A stretch of 17,296 nucleotides of DNA, taken from an uncultured Parabacteroides sp. (GTDB lineage: Bacteria; Bacteroidota; Bacteroidia; Bacteroidales; Tannerellaceae). The stretch covers positions 1-17,296 of the forward strand of contig CALBYC010000237.1 of assembly GCA_937890135.1 (NCBI GenBank). The letters run 5' to 3'. Position numbers and translations under genes: made by a program. Below the pieces are notes generated by a model. It was given only the letters and a program-made list of their open reading frames with translations. It searched no databases and was not told the origin of the DNA. Below, in pieces: positions 13,655 to 17,296 of this stretch; positions within the stretch are counted from its first letter, which is position 1; each line of letters begins with the position of its first letter.

Positions 13655-14272
13655 ATGAAGTATCCATCCGCATTGTTAGAAAACGCTGTGAACGAATTGG
13701 CGTCTCTTCCCGGAATCGGGAGGAAAACGGCCCTTCGTTTGGCCTTATACATGCTACGCCGTAATCCGGATTACACGGAAAGCTTTTCTAAAGCGTTGGT
13801 TGATTTACGGCTTCACGTCAAATATTGCAAATTATGCCATAATATATGCGATGATGACCTATGCTCCATTTGCGCCAACCCCGAACGAGACCATTCTTTG
13901 GTGTGCGTGGTAGAGAATATAAAGGAAGTGATGGCCATCGAAAACACAGGGCAGTTTAAAGGGGTTTACCATGTATTGGGAGGAATCATTTCCCCCATGG
14001 ACGGCATAGGACCTGGAGATTTGCAAATCAACAGCTTGGAAGAAAGAGTTGCCGCGGGAGAAGTCAAAGAAGTAATACTGGCATTAAGCACGACCATGGA
14101 AGGGGATACTACCAACTTTTTTATTTACCGGAAACTGTCCCCATACAACATTAAAGTAAGCGTAATTGCCCGGGGGGTTTCCATTGGGGATGAAATAGAA
14201 TATGCAGATGAAGTCACATTAGGGCGGTCCATCCTGAACAGGACAAGCTTCAATGACTCGATAAAGTTATAA
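13655..14272 (+). CDS. recR: Recombination mediator RecR
   Basis: RecR acts with RecO (and RecF) to load RecA on gapped DNA. The 205-residue protein has the typical length. The N-terminal helix-hairpin-helix contains LPGIGRKTA (18-26). The zinc finger uses Cys58, Cys61, Cys70 and Cys73 (CKLC ... CSIC). The Toprim domain starts at VCVVEN (83-88) and includes the conserved YHVLGGIISPMDGIGP. The Walker-B-like/Toprim end VSVIARGVSIGDEIEYAD is intact. The frame is open further upstream to a TTG at 13604, but that lies inside the fabD terminator and adds residues foreign to the family, so the ATG at 13655 is chosen. No Shine-Dalgarno is seen. The glycosyltransferase starts 20 nt downstream. Confidence 0.96.
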   Translation: MKYPSALLENAVNELASLPGIGRKTALRLALYMLRRNPDYTESFSKALVDLRLHVKYCKLCHNICDDDLCSICANPERDHSLVCVVENIKEVMAIENTGQFKGVYHVLGGIISPMDGIGPGDLQINSLEERVAAGEVKEVILALSTTMEGDTTNFFIYRKLSPYNIKVSVIARGVSIGDEIEYADEVTLGRSILNRTSFNDSIKL

Positions 14273-14280
14273 AAAGGATT

Positions 14281-14294
14281 ATATATATATATAT
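14281..14294 (+). repeat. AT dinucleotide repeat, seven units, in the translation initiation region of the glycosyltransferase
   Basis: A pure (AT)7 tract runs from 14281 to 14294, and its last unit supplies the AT of the ATG start codon at 14293. The Shine-Dalgarno AAAGGA (14273-14278) is just before it. The SD-to-start distance is therefore 14 nt, long for efficient initiation, and would change by two bases for each unit gained or lost. Confidence 0.9.
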
Positions 14295-15465
14295 GTACGA
14301 GACGCAGGTTTCAGTTGTCATTGTCAACTACAATGTAAAATACTTTGTTGAACAGTGCCTTTATTCTGTCCAAGCCGCCACGCAAGGCTGGGACGTTGAC
14401 ATCTATGTGGTAGACAACCATTCGACCGATGGTTCAGTCGAATATTTACGTCCTTTGTTTCCCGACGTGACATTCATAGAAAACAAAGAAAACGTGGGTT
14501 TTGCCAAAGCCAACAATCAAGCATTTCGTATATGCAAAGGAGAATATGTCCTGATGCTGAACCCCGACACGGTCATAGGCGAAGAGTCGCTTCGTTCCCT
14601 CTGTTATTTCATGGACGAACATCCCGCGGCCGGAGCCATCGGGCTGAAAATGTTAAATGGGAATGGCGTTTTCTTGGCGGAGAGCAAACGTTCATTCCCG
14701 ACTCCATGGGTTTCTTTCTGCAAACTGTTCGGTTTGTCCAAACTTTTCCCCGACTCTCCCAAATATGCCAGTTACGCACTTCCTTACTTGTCGCCAGACG
14801 AGCAGCACGAAGTCGATGTCCTCAGCGGGGCTTTCATGTTGATGCGGCACGACGCATTGGAAAAGACGGGCCTGCTGGATGAAGATTTTTTCATGTATGG
14901 CGAAGATATCGATTTATCGTATCGTTTCATCCAAGCAGGGTACAAGAATTATTACATGCCCGAACGAATGCTCCATTACAAAGGAGAGAGCACACAAAAA
15001 GTATCTTACCGCTTTTTGAAACGCTTCTATGGGGCAATGCTCATTTTCTATAGGAAACATTATCCCGATGCTCCTTCTTGGCTTAACGTCTCCATAAAAG
15101 TGGCAATCATGCTGCGAGCCGCATTGGCGTCACTCACCAACCTTTTCCCATCCGGCCGCGAAAGGTCCCGCTCGCATCGCTTGCTGGTGGTGGCAAGGAA
15201 AGATACTTTCCTCCAGTACAAGAAGGACATCGTATCCCATTTCAGGAAAACCGAATTCACCAACCTGTGGAACTTGGACAAAGAGCCTATCTCCGCGGCG
15301 GCATGCCGCATGAACCAGATGAAACGTTTTACAGACATCGTATTCATCTATCCGGACGCACGGTTCGAACAAATGTTCCTATTGATGGACATCATGCCAA
15401 ACAAAAAGCTGGCTTACCACATTTTCCACAAGAAGAACAAACGAATGATTTCACCAAGCAAATAA
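14293..15465 (+). CDS. Family 2 glycosyltransferase (rhamnosyltransferase/WbbL-like)
   Basis: This 390-residue inverting GT-A enzyme probably acts at the inner face of the membrane in surface glycan assembly. The N-terminal domain has VSVVIVNYN (7-14), VVDNHSTDGS (39-48), the nucleotide-sugar/metal site LNPDTV (89-94), SGAFMLMR (178-185) and GEDIDLSYR (203-211, catalytic region). These are diagnostic of the subgroup that includes rhamnosyl- and galactofuranosyltransferases. The donor and acceptor cannot be read from sequence. A C-terminal extension (about 285-390) begins HRLLVVARKDTF and later has FTDIVFIYPDARFEQMF. It looks like a worn Rossmann-type domain found behind GT2 domains in some Bacteroidota, ending earlier than usual. 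Expression may depend on the AT repeat before the start. The gene lies between recR and the GNAT gene. Confidence 0.9.
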   Translation: MYETQVSVVIVNYNVKYFVEQCLYSVQAATQGWDVDIYVVDNHSTDGSVEYLRPLFPDVTFIENKENVGFAKANNQAFRICKGEYVLMLNPDTVIGEESLRSLCYFMDEHPAAGAIGLKMLNGNGVFLAESKRSFPTPWVSFCKLFGLSKLFPDSPKYASYALPYLSPDEQHEVDVLSGAFMLMRHDALEKTGLLDEDFFMYGEDIDLSYRFIQAGYKNYYMPERMLHYKGESTQKVSYRFLKRFYGAMLIFYRKHYPDAPSWLNVSIKVAIMLRAALASLTNLFPSGRERSRSHRLLVVARKDTFLQYKKDIVSHFRKTEFTNLWNLDKEPISAAACRMNQMKRFTDIVFIYPDARFEQMFLLMDIMPNKKLAYHIFHKKNKRMISPSK

Positions 15466-15479
15466 AGCAAAAAAAGGAC

Positions 15480-16019
15480 ATGGCATTACTATCATCCTCA
15501 TCCATCCGATTCCGCGCCTTGGAGCCGGAAGACCTGGATGTTCTTTACCGATGGGAAAACAACACCTCGCAATGGGACGTCGGCTCGACGTTGGCACCGT
15601 TTTCCAAATACACATTGAAACGATACATAGCGGAGTCACACCGGGACATATACGACCTCAAGCAAATCCGCTTCATCATCGAATTGTCCGAGGAGCCCCA
15701 TACGCCGATAGGCGTAGCGGATTTGTACGATTTCGACCCCCACAACAACAGGGCGGCGATAGGAATACTCATAGACGCCCCGTTCCAAAGGAAGGGACAT
15801 GCGTCGCAGGCCATTGCCCTCATGGAAGAATATGCCTTTTCCTTCCTGAAAATGCACCAGCTATATGCACACGTCCCACAAAAGAACCAGGCAAGCCTCC
15901 GGCTGTTCGTTAAGTCCGGTTATGACAGACGTGGGGTTCTCAAAGACTGGCTTTGCTCTCACGACGGCTACCAAGATGTCTTTGTGATGCAAAAAATCAA
16001 TTCAAATAAGGGTCTTTAG
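15480..16019 (+). CDS. GNAT-family N-acetyltransferase (RimJ/RimL-like)
   Basis: This 179-residue protein has the GNAT fold of the Acetyltransf_3/RimL-type branch. It opens SSIRFRALEPEDLDVLYRWE, the usual first strand and helix. It then has GVADLYDFDP ... AAIGILID, followed by the acetyl-CoA pyrophosphate loop QRKGHASQAI (motif A). The C-terminal part, LYAHVPQKNQASLRLFVKSGY, is the classic motif B with Asn/Ser/Phe/Gly positions. Possible acceptors are a protein N-terminus, an amino sugar or a small molecule; the sequence does not decide. The ATG at 15480 is chosen over an open frame from 15267 because the longer version would overlap the glycosyltransferase and lacks homologous character. An AAGGA lies only one base before this ATG, unusually close. 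The last 23 bases overlap the convergent YqgE gene. Confidence 0.9.
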   Translation: MALLSSSSIRFRALEPEDLDVLYRWENNTSQWDVGSTLAPFSKYTLKRYIAESHRDIYDLKQIRFIIELSEEPHTPIGVADLYDFDPHNNRAAIGILIDAPFQRKGHASQAIALMEEYAFSFLKMHQLYAHVPQKNQASLRLFVKSGYDRRGVLKDWLCSHDGYQDVFVMQKINSNKGL

Positions 16020-16596
16020 GGAACTGCGTCCATTGGCGATATTTTTCGCCCAGCTTGAACACCGAATGTTTCCAGAACGATTCATCCGAATCGTTCAGGA
16101 CATGCTCGTCATCCGGCATTCCGACCGCCCATGAATTTGACTTAATTTCCTTTTTCAATTGCTGGGCCTGCCATCCTGAATAGCCAATGAAAAATTTCAC
16201 TTTGTCACTAATATCATTCCCCGCAAGCATGTACTTTTTCAGCGAGTCAAAGTCGCCGTCGAAGAAAAGGCGGTCGGTTATCTGCATGGAACCGGGAATC
16301 AGAAGGTTTCCAAGCGAATGTATGAAGAACAGCCTGTCGGAGGCGACCGGTCCGCCCAAATAGATTGGAATTTCCGGCAATTCCTTCAATTCCGGGATAA
16401 CACTGTTCACAGTCAAAGGTGTCTTCTTGTTCAAGATAAACCCTAAGCTTCCGTTATCGGCGGTGTGCTCCACGAGCAAAATGACAGAACGCTGAAAATA
16501 GTTATCTTGAAGGAAAGGTTCGGAAATCAACAAACGCCCCGGCTTTGGCTGAAGGTCATTATGAGAAATCTTAAATATGTTATTGTTTTCGACCAT
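15997..16596 (-). CDS. YqgE/AlgH family protein (UPF0301)
   Basis: The protein has 199 residues with no signal peptide or membrane segment. The family hallmarks are near the N-terminus: PGRLLISEPFL, FQRSVILLVEH and GSLGFILNKKT. Further on are IYLGGPV and FFIGYSGWQAQQLKKEI, the latter being the YqgE motif (G-Y-x-G-W-x-x-x-Q-L-x-x-E). The molecular function of this widespread family is not established; AlgH in Pseudomonas was linked to alginate regulation. The ATG at 16596 is chosen because it gives the normal N-terminus. An open frame extends back to 16698 but overlaps the aminotransferase gene. It follows that gene by 14 nt and is probably co-transcribed with it. Its stop codon lies inside the GNAT gene on the other strand. 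Confidence 0.93.
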   Translation of the reverse strand: MVENNNIFKISHNDLQPKPGRLLISEPFLQDNYFQRSVILLVEHTADNGSLGFILNKKTPLTVNSVIPELKELPEIPIYLGGPVASDRLFFIHSLGNLLIPGSMQITDRLFFDGDFDSLKKYMLAGNDISDKVKFFIGYSGWQAQQLKKEIKSNSWAVGMPDDEHVLNDSDESFWKHSVFKLGEKYRQWTQFPKDPYLN

Positions 16597-16610
16597 ACAA
16601 ACTATACGAA

Positions 16611-17296
16611 TTAATGTCTTACTTGATGATTTTCTTGGAACAATTGCGTTCTTTCTTCCAGCAACCCATACTGATGCTCCTTGATGAAAGAGGTGCATAT
16701 CCTCAGCCCTTCCTGCTTGCTGCCGGTGGTTTCCAATGAAATCGCGCTAATCCCGTAATAAATGAGTTCTTTCATCAGTTCGCCTCCGGTCATGCCGGGA
16801 TAAGATAGGGTAAAATAGAAGCCATCCGCCACGGGCACGTCCAAGTCGTGGTCATACACGACCCGGAAACCATGATCCGTAAATATCTTTTTCAGCCTTG
16901 CGGCCCGCCTGCCGTATTCTTTTATATCGGACACGAAATCAAACGTCCCGTCAGAAGCCGACTTGAACATGGCGGCCAATGCATATTGCGCAGAATGGCT
17001 GGTCCCCGCAGAAAGCGCATACAATACCCTGTGCACATATACGGTCCCGAATGTCCCCCCGCCGTAGCGAGCGGTCAACCCGGGGTATTCCCGGTGGTAT
17101 AGCCTGTCGGACATGGCCGTGATGCCTATGCGCTGCCCGGCATAGCTGAACGCCTTTGAGCCGGATATCTGCAAGATGTAATTGTCTGTATAACGAGCCA
17201 CGGACGCTTGATAAGGGGGCTGGAATGGTTTGCCCAAATCTTTTCGGAAATCCATGGCGAAGTAGGCCAGGTCCTCGATGACTGTCACGTCGTATT
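16611..17296 (-). CDS. Pyridoxal-phosphate-dependent aminotransferase, class I/II, C-terminal part (5' end beyond right edge)
   Basis: A fold-type I aminotransferase whose first roughly 200 residues lie outside the window. The visible part (about 227 residues) starts YDVTVIEDLAYFAMDF. That is the V-x-(E/D)-D-x-A-Y strand whose Asp contacts the PLP ring nitrogen and whose Tyr contacts its hydroxyl. It is followed by SGSKAFSYAGQRIG with the Schiff-base lysine and the phosphate-contacting Arg. Near the C-terminus, GLRICTSF holds the Arg expected to bind the substrate alpha-carboxylate. The subgroup (aspartate/alanine-type or another) cannot be fixed from this half. The apparent start at 17288 is an internal GTG codon, not the true start, since the frame is open to the window edge. 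It precedes the YqgE gene by 14 nt. Confidence 0.92.
   Translation of the reverse strand, partial: YDVTVIEDLAYFAMDFRKDLGKPFQPPYQASVARYTDNYILQISGSKAFSYAGQRIGITAMSDRLYHREYPGLTARYGGGTFGTVYVHRVLYALSAGTSHSAQYALAAMFKSASDGTFDFVSDIKEYGRRAARLKKIFTDHGFRVVYDHDLDVPVADGFYFTLSYPGMTGGELMKELIYYGISAISLETTGSKQEGLRICTSFIKEHQYGLLEERTQLFQENHQVRH

Noticed and set aside
15267..15479. Upstream extension of the GNAT gene overlapping the glycosyltransferase
   Set aside because: The added 71 residues are out-of-frame glycosyltransferase sequence; the GNAT fold starts at the ATG at 15480.
16597..16698. Upstream extension of the YqgE gene
   Set aside because: It overlaps the aminotransferase coding sequence and adds 34 residues before a normal YqgE N-terminus.

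Overview
The window looks like a core chromosomal segment of a Bacteroidota bacterium, most likely order Bacteroidales (a Parabacteroides/Bacteroides-type gut anaerobe; the genus is a guess). The evidence is threefold. The gene families are typical (a DUF3256-like exported protein, a TamL-type lipoprotein, a Na+-pumping methylmalonyl-CoA decarboxylase). Several promoters carry the Bacteroidota -7 element TAnnTTTG. Shine-Dalgarno sites are weak or absent. I see no phage, insertion sequence, CRISPR array, tRNA or rRNA.

Layout, left to right. (1) 1-1461, minus: grpE followed by dnaJ (cut by the left edge), a chaperone pair. (2) 1614-3911, minus: truA, an EamA-type permease and a DUF3256-like exported protein, 7-8 nt apart, a likely operon. 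(3) 4103-8691, minus: a five-gene operon of methylmalonyl-CoA epimerase, decarboxylase alpha subunit, a lamin-tail-domain/OadG fusion, biotin carrier, and the Na+-pump beta subunit. It has a promoter with an adjacent perfect palindrome at its head and a hairpin terminator at its foot. (4) 8822-11188, minus: a TamL/BamA-type outer-membrane lipoprotein, preceded by a 285-bp spacer with a short-period GC-rich repeat cluster and the tat terminator. (5) 11474-12538, minus: tatA and tatC, a minimal Tat translocase. (6) 12678-16019, plus: fabD with its own promoter and terminator, then recR, a family 2 glycosyltransferase and a GNAT acetyltransferase, closely spaced. (7) 15997-17296, minus: an aminotransferase (cut by the right edge) and a YqgE/AlgH protein, whose end overlaps the end of the GNAT gene.

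How the genes work together. The operon in region 3 is the energy-conserving end of the succinate-to-propionate route. The epimerase interconverts the methylmalonyl-CoA epimers, and the decarboxylase complex makes propionyl-CoA while exporting Na+. The mutase is not in the window. TatAC, TamL and the signal-peptide proteins concern envelope biogenesis. FabD belongs to fatty-acid synthesis, RecR to recombinational repair, TruA to tRNA modification and GrpE/DnaJ to DnaK cycling.

Most of the window is ordinary housekeeping DNA and I found no clearly new multi-gene system. The points most worth a second look are the exported lamin-tail domain fused to the OadG subunit, a pure AT-dinucleotide repeat between the Shine-Dalgarno and the start codon of the glycosyltransferase, the ~22-bp-period repeat cluster upstream of tamL, the palindrome at the mce promoter, a possibly near-leaderless recR promoter, and a degenerate-looking C-terminal domain in the glycosyltransferase.
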